A stretch of 64,000 nucleotides of DNA. It comes from Rhyacophila brunnea (taxonomy: Eukaryota; Arthropoda; Insecta; Trichoptera; Rhyacophilidae). Location: assembly GCA_022495005.1 (NCBI GenBank), contig JAGYXB010000690.1, forward strand, positions 1 through 64,000, read 5' to 3'. Made by a program: the position numbers and the translations under genes. The notes under the pieces are model-generated. The model made no database searches. It was not told where the DNA came from and worked only from the letters and a program-made list of their open reading frames with translations. Of this stretch, positions 34,745-46,663 are shown piece by piece (the stretch's first letter is position 1; the number at the start of each line of letters is the position of its first letter).

Positions 34745-35697
34745 AAAAAAAATTCCAGCCTCCGATTGGCTTTTGTTTGGATCTCCTACCTCAAACCGTT
34801 CGGCTGCAATCGTCGTTGGAACATATCATCCAGCTAAGTGATTTAACAGTTTTAATCTCTATATTAGTTAAAGACCGTCCGATCTTCGCCGCGCAAAGTG
34901 AACATGTTTATAGACCAGCTTACGAGTATCTTGCAGTATACGACGTCGCGGTAATCATAACCAACATTAAAGAAAAATTTTCAAAAGTCATAAAAAATTT
35001 TATTTTCGAAAATTTTTTTCTTGCTATCGACTATAGATACCTCCAGGTATATAGTTCAAAACTTAAATTTCGAAAATTTAAAAAAAATTCACAAATTTTT
35101 CAATTCCAAAAATTTTCGTAAAATATTCTTAATTTAAAAGTTTTTAAAATGGTGAATCATCGTTTTCAGTTTTATTACTTTAAATCCACTTTCCGGGGTT
35201 CCGAACCGCCCCAATCATATTAATATCTATTCTAGACATCCAACTAATGACTTTTTTCCATAAAAAGCGAAAATAAAAAAAACTTAGTAAAAACTATATA
35301 AGTGTTTTTTCAATTTTTCTCATTCCATACCTCCCGGTATCATGTCTAGATACTATTTCTATATTTTTTTCTTAAAAATATTAAAATAAAATTTACTTAG
35401 TAATTTACTAAGTATAATTTTTATTAATTTTTCTTATCTAGTATCGTCAGGTATCATACCTAGACACTATTTCTTTACTTTATTTCCATAAAAGTAAAAC
35501 TATATTTACTTAGTAATTACTATATATTTCATTTTCGATAATATTTTGATTTAATATTATCGCGCATATATTCCGATGTCGATTCAAGACTTGATAATAA
35601 GTTTTCACTGTTCATATTTCATGTTACTCACTCTTTTATATACTGGGACAATTCCAATATTTCTGCGGGTTCGTTCGACTCCATATGACGTCGAAAA
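34745..35697 (-). other. untranslated leader of the LTR element
   Basis: About 950 bp lie between the primer site and the gag ATG on the minus strand. It is AT-rich, with only short frames, and would hold dimerisation and packaging signals, though none can be recognised. Confidence 0.6.
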
Positions 35698-35715
35698 GCC
35701 CCACGTTGGGCGCCA
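35698..35715 (-). promoter_or_regulatory. tRNA-Lys(CTT) primer binding site
   Basis: On the minus strand TGGCGCCCAACGTGGGGC begins three bases after the 5' LTR end. As known, this is complementary to the 3' end of animal tRNA-Lys(CTT) including CCA, over 18 bases. It fixes the orientation and the inner LTR boundary. Confidence 0.9.
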
Positions 35716-35718
35716 AGT

Positions 35719-37922
35719 TGACGTTCACCCCGGTCCGGGAATAGTCCTAAAGGTACTTTGTCCGCAACCGGTCCTGCCCTCGGACCGATTAAGAACCTTT
35801 GTTCGGCTAGCTCGATACTATTCGGGGAGAGGGTGATCAACTAAAGTTCTCGATTGACACCTTTGGAATACACTTGATCATTATTATTTAACTTTATATT
35901 ATTTAGGGCCACTACCTAGTGATAGGTTAGCACCTAGATCATTAGTTATCCGATAGTCTTTCAGATCGAACTTATTTTTTTTTATAAATGTTTACGTAAG
36001 CGTCAAAGACAGCTGACTATCTGTCACTTCTCTTAGTATTAGATGCTTTTCACGAAATGTTTCGTTGATTATTTTTCAAAATAAAAATGAAAACTCCTTT
36101 TAGTAATTCAATTCAAATTATTTATTAAATTATTCTCGATAACAAATTTAATTCCTTTTCTTAATTAATTATCATCGACAATTATACACTTTAGTTTAAT
36201 TTCGAATAATTACATAATTATTTTATACTCTTATTTAAATTAATTATTAAATAAAGTTAATCAATTATAATTATTTTATGTTTAATTAATGTACGATTAC
36301 ACACTTATAACTAAGAGTCGCCGACCGTATACTTTAAGAAACTATGCTCCTTTTATATATATAATAGATCGCGAATAGATGACGTGTACTATGACGATAT
36401 GTCTACTATATTATCTGACAGCTCGAGCCACGTGTCGTTCACGATGACGTTTCAACTCGTGACACACCGTGACGTCAGATTGCGACGCGGCCGAAATATC
36501 TCCCGAATGAATATCGGAGAAATATTCAAAAAACTAAGCGAACTCAGACCGCCTCCGGGCACAACCTTCCGGGAATACTGAAAAACCGACTGCTTACGGT
36601 ACATAAAATACGGATCGTTATATAGACTCCCGGCGGGAAAAACCCGAGATTTTGTCGTCATTCGAAATATGGACCAATGGGAGATCGTTCTGCCTCCTCC
36701 ACAGAGCTAATGGCCAGAGTATCGGACCAATCATAGAAAAGCTGTTTATTTTCCGGCTTTTCCGGAAAATTATGATCATTCAATAGAATAAAAATATATA
36801 ATTAATTAATACCTATAGGCGGTACAAGTTTGATAACAATCGTGAAAGTCCTTATAGGGCTTTAGGCACAAATTGTCCAAATATCTGTTAGTTCATTTAT
36901 CGAGCTAACGGAAAAGAAAAATGAAAATATTTTCGCTAAAAATTATACGCAACAGAGGCGTGAATCATTAAGACTACCGACTGGCTACGTGTTTGCAAAG
37001 AGAATGGCAGAAAAACAAACTTGTCCGTTTCTTTTATGCAGAGCTTTTGCGGGCTAATTATGGATGATCGGAAAGGGTTGCGATTAAAATTTATTCAATC
37101 ATATTTATGGAACACTCCAACTTAAGGGTATAACATTAGTTTCAATCAAAATTTCTATGACAAGTCTTTATTTATTGAGTTTGAAAATTACCTATTTTGG
37201 GTAATTTAATATTGATCTGTCGGGGTTAATCGACAGATCTAAAGAATAATTTTTATTCGTAAATTAAGAGAGCAACCGAGTCCTCAGACTTACATTATCA
37301 GAATTTCCATTTTCGAAATTCCTTCATTTAACTTTTACAAAAGTAGGTACTTAAATTGGTACCCTTTTTATTACGATTCGAAATATTAATTTATTATTTA
37401 AATTAAGTGTGCGTAATCAGTACTTACAAAACGTAATCATTAGATTTTAAATACGACAATATTTGATATCATAATTTATTTATTTAAGTTATTTTACTTT
37501 GGCCGCGGGGAAAACATCGCGACTCAATTTAGAAAAATAAAATTTATTTTATATAATTCAAAATCAGATTAAATAGAAATGGACATTTATTTACAATGTT
37601 TAGCAAATGATATCTCATAAGTCGTTTACAATTTATTATCTATTTTTAACCTTAATCCTATACATTTCAATTACTTACATTCCACCTTATAAGACCATTT
37701 TTGGTCCCCTAAAAAAAATTCATCCGTAGTTCATTCTGAGGGGCTATATGTCACTCAGACTGCACTACGGGACTCAATACACAATAACTATAGCTTTGTT
37801 TAGAGATTGGGCACGTATTTTTCAAATAAAATCGACATTCACGATCGGATCGAAAAGTTGTGACGTCACTAATTTATTAAGGAAAAATGCCGGCTGAGGG
37901 CCTACATTTTGGGGCCTTGTCA
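35719..37922 (-). repeat. 5' LTR of the retrotransposon
   Basis: Paired with 27,044-29,245; length differs by 2 bp. By eye the copies differ by scattered substitutions, with one strongly divergent patch (about 36,950-37,018 here, 28,275-28,350 there). It would carry the promoter and poly(A) signal; I could not place them with confidence. Confidence 0.9.
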
Positions 37923-37929
37923 GTAGGTA

Positions 37930-39965
37930 TATAAAATCACAAATTAAAAAAAAATATTGCAGTTTATATGACCAAGAAGAGTAGAATTAGGTTAGGATAA
38001 CCTTCATCCTGCAGTGGATTAATCTTGGTTGATGATGATAATGACGATATTATGAATGGGTAAATATAATATCAGCAATTTTGAGAAATATAGCAATTCA
38101 TATGACCGACAGAAATTCAAACAACTTAGAGAGGCCTTCATCCACCGGTGGATTGATTCAGGCTCATAATGATAATGGAAATATAAATAGATATAATATA
38201 ATATCACCGATTTTGATAAATGCAGCAATTCAAATGACAGAAAGGAGTAGAATCAGGCTTGGGAGGCCATTATCCAGCAGTAGATGGGTTCAGGTCAATG
38301 ATGATAAGGACGATAGAAATAGGTATAATATAGTAGTAGAATCAGGTTGCGGAACTCTTCATCCAGCAGTGAATTGATCCAGGTTGATGATGATGACGAT
38401 ATGAATATGTAGATAAATGTAATATCACCGATTTTGATAAATAGAGATATTCATATCACAGAAAGGAGTAGAATCAGGCTAAGGAGGTCTTTAAGTAGTG
38501 GATTGGTTTAGGTCGATGATGATGATGATGATGACGATATGAATATGTAAATAAATATAATATCACCGATTTTGATAAATACAGAAATTCATATGACAGA
38601 AAGGAGTAGAATCAGGCTAGCGAGGTCTTTATTAAGCAATGGATTGTTTCAGGTCGATGATGATGATGATGATAATCATCATAATGACGATATGAATATG
38701 TAAATAAATATAATATCACCGATTTTGATAAATACAGCAATTCATATGACAAAAAAGAGTATAATCAAGCTAGGGAGGTCTTTATTAAGCAGTGGATTGG
38801 TTTAGGTCGGTGATGATGATGATGATGACGATATGAATATGTAGATAAATATAATATCACCGATTTCGATAAATACAGCAATTCATATGACAGAAAGGAG
38901 TAGAATCAAGCTAGGGAGGTCTTTATTAAGCAGTGGATTGGTTTAGGTCGATGATGATGATGATGACGATATGAATATGTAGATAAATATAATATCACCG
39001 ATTTTGATAAGTACAGCAATTCATATGACAGAAAGGAGTAGAATCAAGCTAGGGAGGTCTTAATAAGCAGTGGATTGGTTTAGGTCGATGATGATGATGA
39101 TGACGATATGAATATGTAGATAAATATAATATCACCGATTTTGATAAATACAGAAATTCATATGACAGAAAGGAGTAGAATCAGGCTAGGGAGGTCTTTA
39201 TTAAGCAGTGGATTGGTTCAGGTCGATGTGATGATGATGATGATGCGATATGAATATGTAGATAAATATAATATAACCGATTTTGATAAAATTAATACAG
39301 AAATTCATATGACAAAAAGGAGTAGAATCAGTCTATGGAGGTCTTTATTAAGCAGAGGATTGATCCTGGTTGATGATGATGATGATGACATTATGAATAT
39401 GTAGATAAATATAGTATCACCGATTTTGATAAATACAGCAATTCATATGACAGAAAAGAGTAGATTCGGGCTAGGGACGCCATTATCCAACAGTGGATTG
39501 GTTCAAGTCGATGATGATAAGATGGATAGAAATATGTATAATATCACAAATTCGTTGAACTAATAGTAGTAGAATCAGGTTGCGGAATCTTCATCCAGCA
39601 GTGGATTGATCGTGGTTGATGATGATGATGATTATGATGACGATATGAATATGTAGATAAATAACATTAGAAATTCAATACTGTCAAGAATACAATCAAC
39701 GTAGAGAGGCCTTCATCAAGCAGTGGATTTATTGAGGCTCGTGATAATAATGACATTATATATAGATAGGTAGATAATAATATAATATCACTGATTTTGA
39801 TAAATATAACAATTCATGTGTAAGTAAGGAGTCGAATAAGGCTGAGGAGGCCTTCATCCAGCAGTGGATAGGTCCAGATTGATAATGATAGGGACGATAA
39901 AAATAGGAAGATATTATACAATATGACTCATTTTGATAACTATAACAATTCGTGTCAATTTCTTT
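37930..39965. repeat. tandem array of a non-LTR 3' tail, about 14 units
   Basis: Units of about 85 to 150 bp repeat ATAATATCACCGATTTTGATAA, CAATTCATATGACAGAAAGG, AGTAGAATCAGGCTAGGGAGG, TTTATTAAGCAGTGGATTGG and a GATGATGATGAT run. GAGGCCTTCATCCAGCAGTGG followed by GATGATGAT is the usual 3' terminus of RTE-like retrotransposons in moths and butterflies, so the array seems to be an amplified retrotransposon end. Units vary in the number of GAT triplets. The array begins right at the LTR element. Confidence 0.85.
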
Positions 39966-40798
39966 CATTGTTTGCAATGGCAACTTTGTTAGTTTAATAT
40001 GACTATATTGTGATCTATGGACCTAGGTAATTATTCAATAAAAAAAATTGTGCGTAACAGCCACAAAGAAGTATTTAAAAAAAATCAAATTTGGAATATC
40101 ATGTTATCTATGAAATGGCGGACAGTGGCGCACGCCGCTGTCAGAAGATATTATACGTAGTGAATTGTACCGATATTATGGTTTTTTCACCGGAAAAAAG
40201 TGCGCCAATGCCTACATTGATTGAAATTCATTGATGTAAATAATCGATTCCGTTTGTCAATTAAAGGATGAGAAGGTCTTAAGCGACGAAGACGTCATTC
40301 TGCTGTACGTTAAATGAAATATGGCGAATCGTATACGGTATGTAAGAAAATATCGGATATAAACGTCACGTACCTGTGAAATCATTGAAAATTTCTGAAA
40401 TGTGGTCAATTCAAACGGTAGATGAATCGGTAGCGCACATTTCGAAGTGAAGATGTAAAAATAACAATAAAATGTCGCTTAAATGAGCCGTTAGTGAATT
40501 TTCCAAAATCTCTTAGGATAATAATATATAGGAGATTATTTTATTTAGAACGATTAAATCTTAATAGCCTTCACATATACGTTCGATATTGTAACCTAAC
40601 TACGCGCGTGCGATTAAAGGCGTCAACACCTGCTTATGATAATGTATTATTTACTTATTAGTAATAATATCCCGAGCCTCTCTTCTGTATTTATTAGTAA
40701 TGCCGAGCTAAAAGACTACCTATATTGTGACTTTGCAACTAAGCCCAAGCGTGTGACAATAGAGCATAATATGGGCTTGCTACTGATGGAAACTAATA
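39966..40798. other. no gene recognised
   Basis: AT-rich sequence with short frames only. I searched it for upstream exons of zinc-finger gene 1 and found none. Confidence 0.45.
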
Positions 40799-41172
40799 GC
40801 GCCTGTACACATGCATGGATTTACTTTCACCAATAGTATGCACTTTAAACCATCGCTATTATAACTTTTTACGCGTTAAAATGCCGACTGCCTCGCCAAT
40901 CTCATTCTTCAAGCGTAAGCGAGGCGCGATGTTGTCATTTTATGGTACCTACATTTGACAGTCGTGAAAATTTGTTAACCTCAAAATGTGTCTGCGTGGT
41001 GTAATTCGTTCTTTTACCGCGAGGTTCGCCACTGTTGTTCTACTGCGCAGGCAATTGTCGCGAGAAAATTCGCTGCGTGCATGCTATGTTGCAATTTTCC
41101 CGTGCATTTTTTTTTTGACATTGCCGCGATAGTAATTACGTACAACAGTAAAACCATGCACTGTAAACGGGG
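40799..41172 (-). mobile_element. MITE family A, copy 2 (complete)
   Basis: Reverse orientation relative to copies 1 and 3. The ends GCGCCTGTACACATGCATGG and CCATGCACTGTAAACGGGG are imperfect inverted repeats, and TA flanks both sides, as for mariner-like elements. No ORF. Confidence 0.8.
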
Positions 41173-41336
41173 TATAAGTATGTTGATAGTATAAGTATAA
41201 TTAATAGATTATGTCTCATGTAACCTTACATTGTCAGTTAGCTACAATCAGATTCATGTGGAAGCAATCCATATGAAAGAAGATATATCGGTAAATACTA
41301 ACTTTTAACCAATTGATGTGCGTTTACGTAGTTTGG

Positions 41337-41541
41337 ACGACAGAATAGAACCTTCATAAAATGACTCAATAGTATACAAAATTGCACCATTCTTCTACTT
41401 TCACCCTGTCACTCCACAACGCATAGGGCAAGCAATATGTAATTTGGACGACAGAATAGAACCTCCATAAAATGACTCAATAGTATACAAGATTGTAACA
41501 TTCTTCTACTTTCATCCTATCTCCACAACGCATAGGGCAAG
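41337..41541. repeat. two ~95-bp direct repeats
   Basis: GACGACAGAATAGAACC, AAAATGACTCAATAGTATAC and CGCATAGGGCAAGCA occur in both 41,337-41,437 and 41,448-41,541. They sit at the 3' end of the minus-strand retrotransposon fragment that follows, so a duplicated 3' tail is likely. Confidence 0.75.
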
Positions 41542-41750
41542 CACAATTTCGCGCCACTTCCCTTGGTACATCGCCAACTCTCGCGCCTCTCGCCATGCCA
41601 GACCTGCAGCGCGTAGATCACTTTTATAGTATCGCAGCCGTGTGAGAGAGATCCGGCCACGGCGACGGAACCCTTGAGGCTGTACCACAAGGGTACGAAG
41701 ATTCATACTCTCCGGCGGCATCTGGAATACATGTCCCAGCCATGTAAAGC
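41512..41750 (-). pseudogene. non-LTR retrotransposon C-terminal fragment
   Basis: A minus frame of about 75 codons reads W-L-G-H-V-F-Q-M-P-P-E-S, G-F-R-R-R-G-R, D-L-R-A-A-G-L-A-W-R-E-A-R-E-L-A and W-R-E-I-V, the standard end of CR1/RTE/jockey-type polyproteins. The frame is intact but 5'-truncated. It lies 70 bp upstream of zinc-finger exon 41,820. Confidence 0.75.
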
Positions 41751-41819
41751 GTTATTATTCGTATCGAATGCAATGTTCATCATAATTTAACTTATGTACA
41801 TATGAATTTCTCTTTTTAG

Positions 41820-44800
41820 AGCCCCGAAATGAACTTGGCCCGTGTTAAATATGAGATTGATTCAAAACAAGTTGCTATCACGAACGAATTCGTTGAAGAC
41901 ACGGTGCGGCGAATCAAGTATGAAGATTCGCAAGCTGGTTGCTCATATTCGGAGTGCAAGCCGGTAAAACAGGTACATCCTTTATAAAGTTTTATTTGTT
42001 TTAAATAATGAAAATGATAACTTGAACTTAGTAAAACATCTGGGAATTCATAACTCAACGCAACGGTCACCATATTTTAGTTGTCCTACGTATTCCTCAT
42101 AAATAGATTGTTAATTTACGTAGCGTTTAGAGGTTTGGAATTCGAGTGTCGATGATGAAGTCTGGTAGTTCTTGCTCGAGTGGATTGAGATTTGCGACTT
42201 TATTACTGGAGAAATAATATACAATTGTATACAAGTATTTCCGACAGTTAAACAATGCAAGATGAGACGCGGTGGAGAATGCTCAGTCCGAGGCGCGATT
42301 ATAGACTCAATTAACAAATATAATAATTGAGGTCAGCTATTTTTTGGAGTTTCCAATAATTAGATACTTGCTGACTAGGTAGGTGAATATTTAATAAATT
42401 GAGTTCAGCTCCAATAATATCACAGACCTATATGCTGATGAGGCTTGGATTATTGGTTCCCACAGAGGTTCTGATTGTCTGATAATAATGAATCGATCAG
42501 CTTCGTACTTATTTTTAATATTATCCGTTGTGATGATTTTCATTCCTGTTTATCAGCAGTGGGTGAGTCTTGCTTTCTAGGGTTTTTTTCAATAATGACC
42601 TCTAGGTATATTGGCTTCGAAGTATGGCTCTGCCTTATCCCTCTTCATTCTTCATTCAGCACCACCCATGCATGTCTGGTTTTAAAATGGAAAACGGTGA
42701 TTAGGTATCATCATTTATAGCACTACAACCGTTCGCGGGCCTTGGGCTCCTTCAAAAACTTCCTCTAATCTAGACGACCTAGCGCCGACATTCTAGTTGC
42801 TTGACAGAGCAATCTTCAATCTCCTGTAATGCTTCCAGCCATCTTAGTTTTCTTCGTCCAAGTCTTCTATTTCCCTCGTACATATCCCTATATGCTGATA
42901 TCTCCTCCGGCATTCTAAGCACATGGCCGATCTGGCCACGTAATTTTCCACCCCCATAAAGTTTGTACAGCTTTTAATAATACCTTATTCTCCAAAATTA
43001 CATATTTTGAACAGCTCTTAAGATTCTTCTAAAAACTCTCGTCTATGATATCCATATTTATCGCATCCTGTTTGCTGAGTGCCTAGTTTTCCTCTTGTTA
43101 AAACGGGGCGCAGCGAGTTTTATATGTGGTGGTTTTTGTTTTCCTTGAGAATGCCTTGTTTTTCAAATACCAAAATACCATCTGTTGGCGAAGTAACTCT
43201 GGATACTTATTTCGTCATGTATATTTTATTATTAACATGTATATTTTTTACTGCTGGCCACGATTCAAATTGTGTGCAGAAATTCAACTGTGATGTTACT
43301 ATAACTATTTTAACAACATTTTTCGCGTCATCGTTTCGCTTACCCTAAGAGGGCGCTCTTAAAGCTTGTTATTCAATCACCGATGTTAAGCAACATCGAG
43401 CGCGACTACAACTTGGATGGGTGAGCGCTTGGAAATATTTTATTATAATTTTTCACGGTCTAAGATTCAAATTCGCATGGGTTCGAATCCATCCATCTTC
43501 CGACAAATATTTTTTATATTTTATTTTAATATTGTATTTTAATTTATATTTTAAACGTTAATATTAATAATTAATATACGTTAATAAGTGAATACATATT
43601 GTAATATACAAAATGACATTTTATAAAATATAACAACAGCCGATATGCAATTCGGTCGTTCAGTGGTAGTGGTCTCGCTTGCCACGCGGGCGGCCCGGGT
43701 TCGATTCCCGACCTATGCAATTTCGACATATACATGTTCCAATGTACTTCCGTGTAGCGGAGGTACTTAGAATCAAGCTTCTGATGTTTTTTTGATTATT
43801 AATGTTTATGATTAGTAACTCTAGCTAAACAAATAAATCCACAGTTGCAAAAGCATCATATAATTTACGAACGTATATTTATTTTTGAATTTCAATCGAT
43901 TGCGTGGTGCCCAATTGTCCCTGCGCCAAATCATCCTAGACCATTAGTAAATGTGTCTAACATGAAGCCTCTCAAATGATGAAATTCTATAGACATAGAC
44001 ATAGAAAATTCCTATAGACTTCACCCTGTAATGCATCTCAACATTATTAGATGTTTTTACAATGCTAACTTAGAATATGAATCAAATTGAATGCAGTACT
44101 CCATTGTTTTCAGTTGGCCCCTTCAATCTCTGCCTTGACGTATACGGATAGTCATGGAATGTCAAGAAAAATATCACAACTACAAGAGCCATACGATGAA
44201 ATACAGATTGACGAGCAAGACATTAAAAAAGAATTGGGGCTATATGAAACGATTACTAGTGTAGACGCCGTCAGCCGCACTGCTAATTGTAACCAAATAC
44301 AATCCACCGCCAAATATCCAGATTTATTATTAGAAGCTGTCATAAAAATAGAGAGAAGATCTTTTCATAGCAAGAATTTTGTATGCTGTATTTGTTTTGA
44401 TTTTTTTGCATCGTTATATTCACTAAAGCTTCACAAGGCAAAAGAACACAAAATAACTCATTCCGGTAAAAGGCTATTTAAATGTGATCAATGTAGCTAC
44501 ACATCTGCAAGGTCTCATTACATAAAAATACACAATATGATTCATTCTGGTGAGAAGCAATTTAAATGTGATCAATGTAATTACTCCTCTATAACATCTG
44601 GTGATCTAAAAAGACACAAAATGACTCATTCTGGTGAAAGGCCATTTAAATGTGATCAGTGTAATTACTCGTGCTCTGCATCTTTTTCGATGAAAATACA
44701 CAATATGACTCATTCCGGTGAGAAGCGATTTAAATGTGACCAATGTAATTACTCCTCTATAACATCAAGTGATCTGAAAACACACAAAATGACTCATTCT

Positions 44801-45316
44801 GGTGAAAAGCCATTTAAATGTGACCAGTGTGATTATTTATGCTCACAATCTAGTAGGATGAACTCACACAAAATGATTCATTCTGGTATAAAGCCATTTA
44901 TTTGCGATCGATGTGATTACTCGTGTGTAACATCTAGCGCGATGAAAAAACACAAAATGACGCATTTTGGCGAAAAACCATTTAAATGTGATCAATGTGA
45001 TCTTTCATGTATATCATCTGGTGCTTTGAAGAAACATAAAATGACTCATTTTGGTGAAAAGTCATTTAAATGTATTGAATGCAATTACTCGTGCATACGA
45101 TTTGATCAAATGAAAATACACAAAATGACCCATACCGGTGAAAAGCCATTTAAATGTGAAATTTGTAATTACTCGTGTATAACATGTTCTTTAATGAAAA
45201 GACACAAAATGACTCATTCGGGTGTAAAGAAATTTGAATGTGGCACGTGTAAATTCTCTTGCAGTAGATCTGATAGCTTGAAAAGACACAAAATGATTCA
45301 TTCGAGTGTAAATTAA
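41820..45316 (+). CDS. C2H2 zinc-finger protein, gene 1 (two exons visible, partial 5')
   Basis: Exons 41,820-41,972 (153 nt, phase 0, acceptor TCTTTTTAG, donor CAG/GTACAT) and 44,114-45,316 (acceptor TTGTTTTCAG). Translation may start at ATG 41,829, or upstream exons may lie outside the window or be lost; the acceptor before it favours the latter. The first exon and the start of the second are acidic, with psi-K-x-E motifs (V-K-Y-E, I-K-Y-E, I-K-K-E, I-K-I-E), likely SUMO-attachment sites. One atypical finger (C-C-I-C ... H-x4-H) precedes ten canonical C-x2-C-x12-H-x3-H fingers at 28-residue spacing with T-H-S-G-E-K-type linkers. It is likely a nuclear DNA-binding regulator. The frame ends at TAA 45,314-45,316 in the linker after finger 11. 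Its paralogue follows at 50,110. Confidence 0.85.
42718..43090 (-). pseudogene. RTE-type retrotransposon C-terminal fragment in gene 1 intron
   Basis: Minus-strand pieces R-V-F-R-R-I-L-R-A-V-Q-N, F-W-R-I-R-Y and G-H-V-L-R-M-P-E-E-I-S lead to R-R-L-G-R-R-K-L-R-W-L-E-A-L-Q. A stop follows, then a TAGTGCTATAAATGATGATA tail. An internal stop and frame changes show it is dead. It is in opposite orientation to the host gene. Confidence 0.7.
43365..43435 (+). pseudogene. 5S rRNA-derived fragment
   Basis: TCACCGATGTTAAGCAACAT and ACTTGGATGGGTGAGCGCTT match the internal promoter region of insect 5S rRNA (box A and box C) with a few changes. The 5' and 3' thirds of 5S are not recognisable. A B-box-like GGGTTCGAATCC follows at about 43,479. 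This could be a 5S pseudogene or the head of a 5S-derived SINE. Confidence 0.75.
43647..43719 (+). tRNA. tRNA-Gly(GCC), possibly a pseudogene
   Basis: D arm with TTCAGTGGTAG, anticodon arm CTCGC-TTGCCAC-GCGGG with anticodon GCC, and T arm CCGGG-TTCGATT-CCCGA followed by CCTATGC and A. The 5' acceptor strand GCAATTCGG is two bases longer than expected and pairs poorly in the middle with CCTATGC. The T stem has one mismatch. The internal promoter boxes are intact. It lies in the intron of gene 1. Confidence 0.7.
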
Positions 45317-45574
45317 TTTGAATGTGAAACTAGTAATTACTCGTGCATTCGATCTAACACCATGAAAATACACGAAATATCACATACTGGTGAAAAGCAA
45401 TTTAAATGTGGCCAGTGTATTTATTGTAGTGCAAGCTCTATTGACATGAATGTACACAAGATGACTCATTCTGTTGTAAAGCCCTTTAAGTGCGACCTCT
45501 GTAATTACTCGTGTATAGTATTTAGGAAATTAAAGAAACACAAAAAGAGACATGGTGGATGCATAAGTTCATAA
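45317..45574 (+). pseudogene. three zinc fingers stranded after the gene 1 stop codon
   Basis: The frame continues without shift past TAA 45,314-45,316 to TAA 45,572-45,574. Finger 12 has lost its second Cys (C-E-T-S instead of C-x2-C), finger 13 is F-K-C-G-Q-C ... H-K-M-T-H, and finger 14 is F-K-C-D-L-C ... H-K-K-R-H. The ancestral protein therefore had 14 fingers. These could be translated only by readthrough or with an allele lacking the stop. Confidence 0.85.
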
Positions 45575-45579
45575 ATAAA
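45574..45579 (+). terminator. poly(A) signal of gene 1
   Basis: AATAAA overlaps the ancestral stop codon after finger 14, about 258 bp beyond the present stop. Confidence 0.6.
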
Positions 45580-45693
45580 TATTATCATACCTAACGTTTA
45601 GAACCATGTGATTAGTAAATATATTTTATTCATTCTATTGAAAACCGATTTATTATTATAAATCTATTTTTCTGCTATTCTAGTAAGTACGAA

Positions 45694-45940
45694 GCATTGG
45701 CGAAAGATGGAGGATGGCTCTTAAGATCCGCCATTTATTTATTTTTTATTTTTAACATATTGTGGACATTACAAATTATAAGTTTAAGACGTTCACAACA
45801 TGACATAAATAGTGCACACTAAACTTTGTCAGTCATACATATTTATTTTCATTGAAATAATACTACCTTTACCGGATTAACCCTGCGAAACGAAACCACA
45901 ATTAATAATAGTCAAAAAATACTCGTTCATCTATAAAATA
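45694..45940 (+). mobile_element. foldback family E, arm with small insertion
   Basis: ATTGGCGAAAGATGGAGGAT and TTAAGATCCGCCAT start the arm. About 85 bp of unrelated AT-rich sequence follows, then CATAAATAGTGCACACTAAA and the usual continuation to GTCAAAAAATACTCG. Confidence 0.7.
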
Positions 45941-46124
45941 GTATCTAAAATTATGCAATTAAAATCATGCATAACTTTCGATATTTTATAGATAGAATAA
46001 TATTTTTAAAGTAATACTTTTTTTGAAATTATATACTGTCCTGTCATGGCGGCCGCATGCGCCCATAGATAAAAGATGTATATATTATACTGCTCCCCGC
46101 CAATAATCATTTATTTTCACATGA

Positions 46125-46205
46125 AAAAAACGCGCCCAAGAGTGAATTCGAACCACCGAACTTTAAGTTGGCAGCCGCTATCCGCTCGCCGCGGCGATAT
46201 TGACA
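46125..46205 (-). other. tRNA-like segment
   Basis: On the minus strand GGCGAGCGGATAGCGG is followed by AACTTAAAGTT and the B box GGTTCGAATTC, then GGGCGCG. It resembles a degenerate tRNA or SINE head. Stems cannot be closed convincingly. Confidence 0.4.
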
Positions 46206-46663
46206 ATTGTTTGATATAAATATTACCTACGAACGGTTACCAACTGAAGTGGTTACACAATAAATTTAATTTCACAACATCGCAGTAAGTCACAGTAATT
46301 GAATAAAAATTGAATTGAACATCTGGTGGCGTGGGTTTTTATTATATTCCGTGCCTATCTGTCATTTTCTCGACATATTGCGTTACCTATGAAAATTATA
46401 ATATTTTTATGATTAAGAAAAATTTAGATGATAAGCATTATTCGGCATTTATATATCGTGAGATGTTCATATTAATATTTGAGACATTTACACCATTGGA
46501 GTTCATTTGAATTCGCTATATTATAACTTAATAATCAATACCTTTTATTCATAAGTAACCTTACGCGAACGAGAAACTGCTTTTGGACTTATTTTCCCAA
46601 AATTCCAGCCATATTTTCTATGCAAAGAGTTGATTAATATCATTACCTATGTATATTATCATG

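Larger units (their letters stand above)
27044..37922 (-). mobile_element. non-autonomous LTR retrotransposon with gag and an unknown ORF
   Basis: A 10,879-bp element on the minus strand: two LTRs of 2,202 and 2,204 bp (termini TGACG and TGTCA), a tRNA primer site next to the 5' LTR, gag, a 641-codon ORF in the same frame after one UGA, and about 2.4 kb of non-coding 3' sequence. I find no protease, reverse transcriptase, RNase H or integrase frame, so it must rely on a partner element for mobility. Flanks are TTAG on the low side and GTAG on the high side. A perfect 4-5-bp duplication is not visible, perhaps through mutation or recombination. Confidence 0.9.

Noticed and set aside
37930..39965. 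Tandem array as a CRISPR or as a repeated-protein gene
   Set aside because: Units are long, contiguous without spacers and differ by GAT slippage; short frames through them do not persist from unit to unit.
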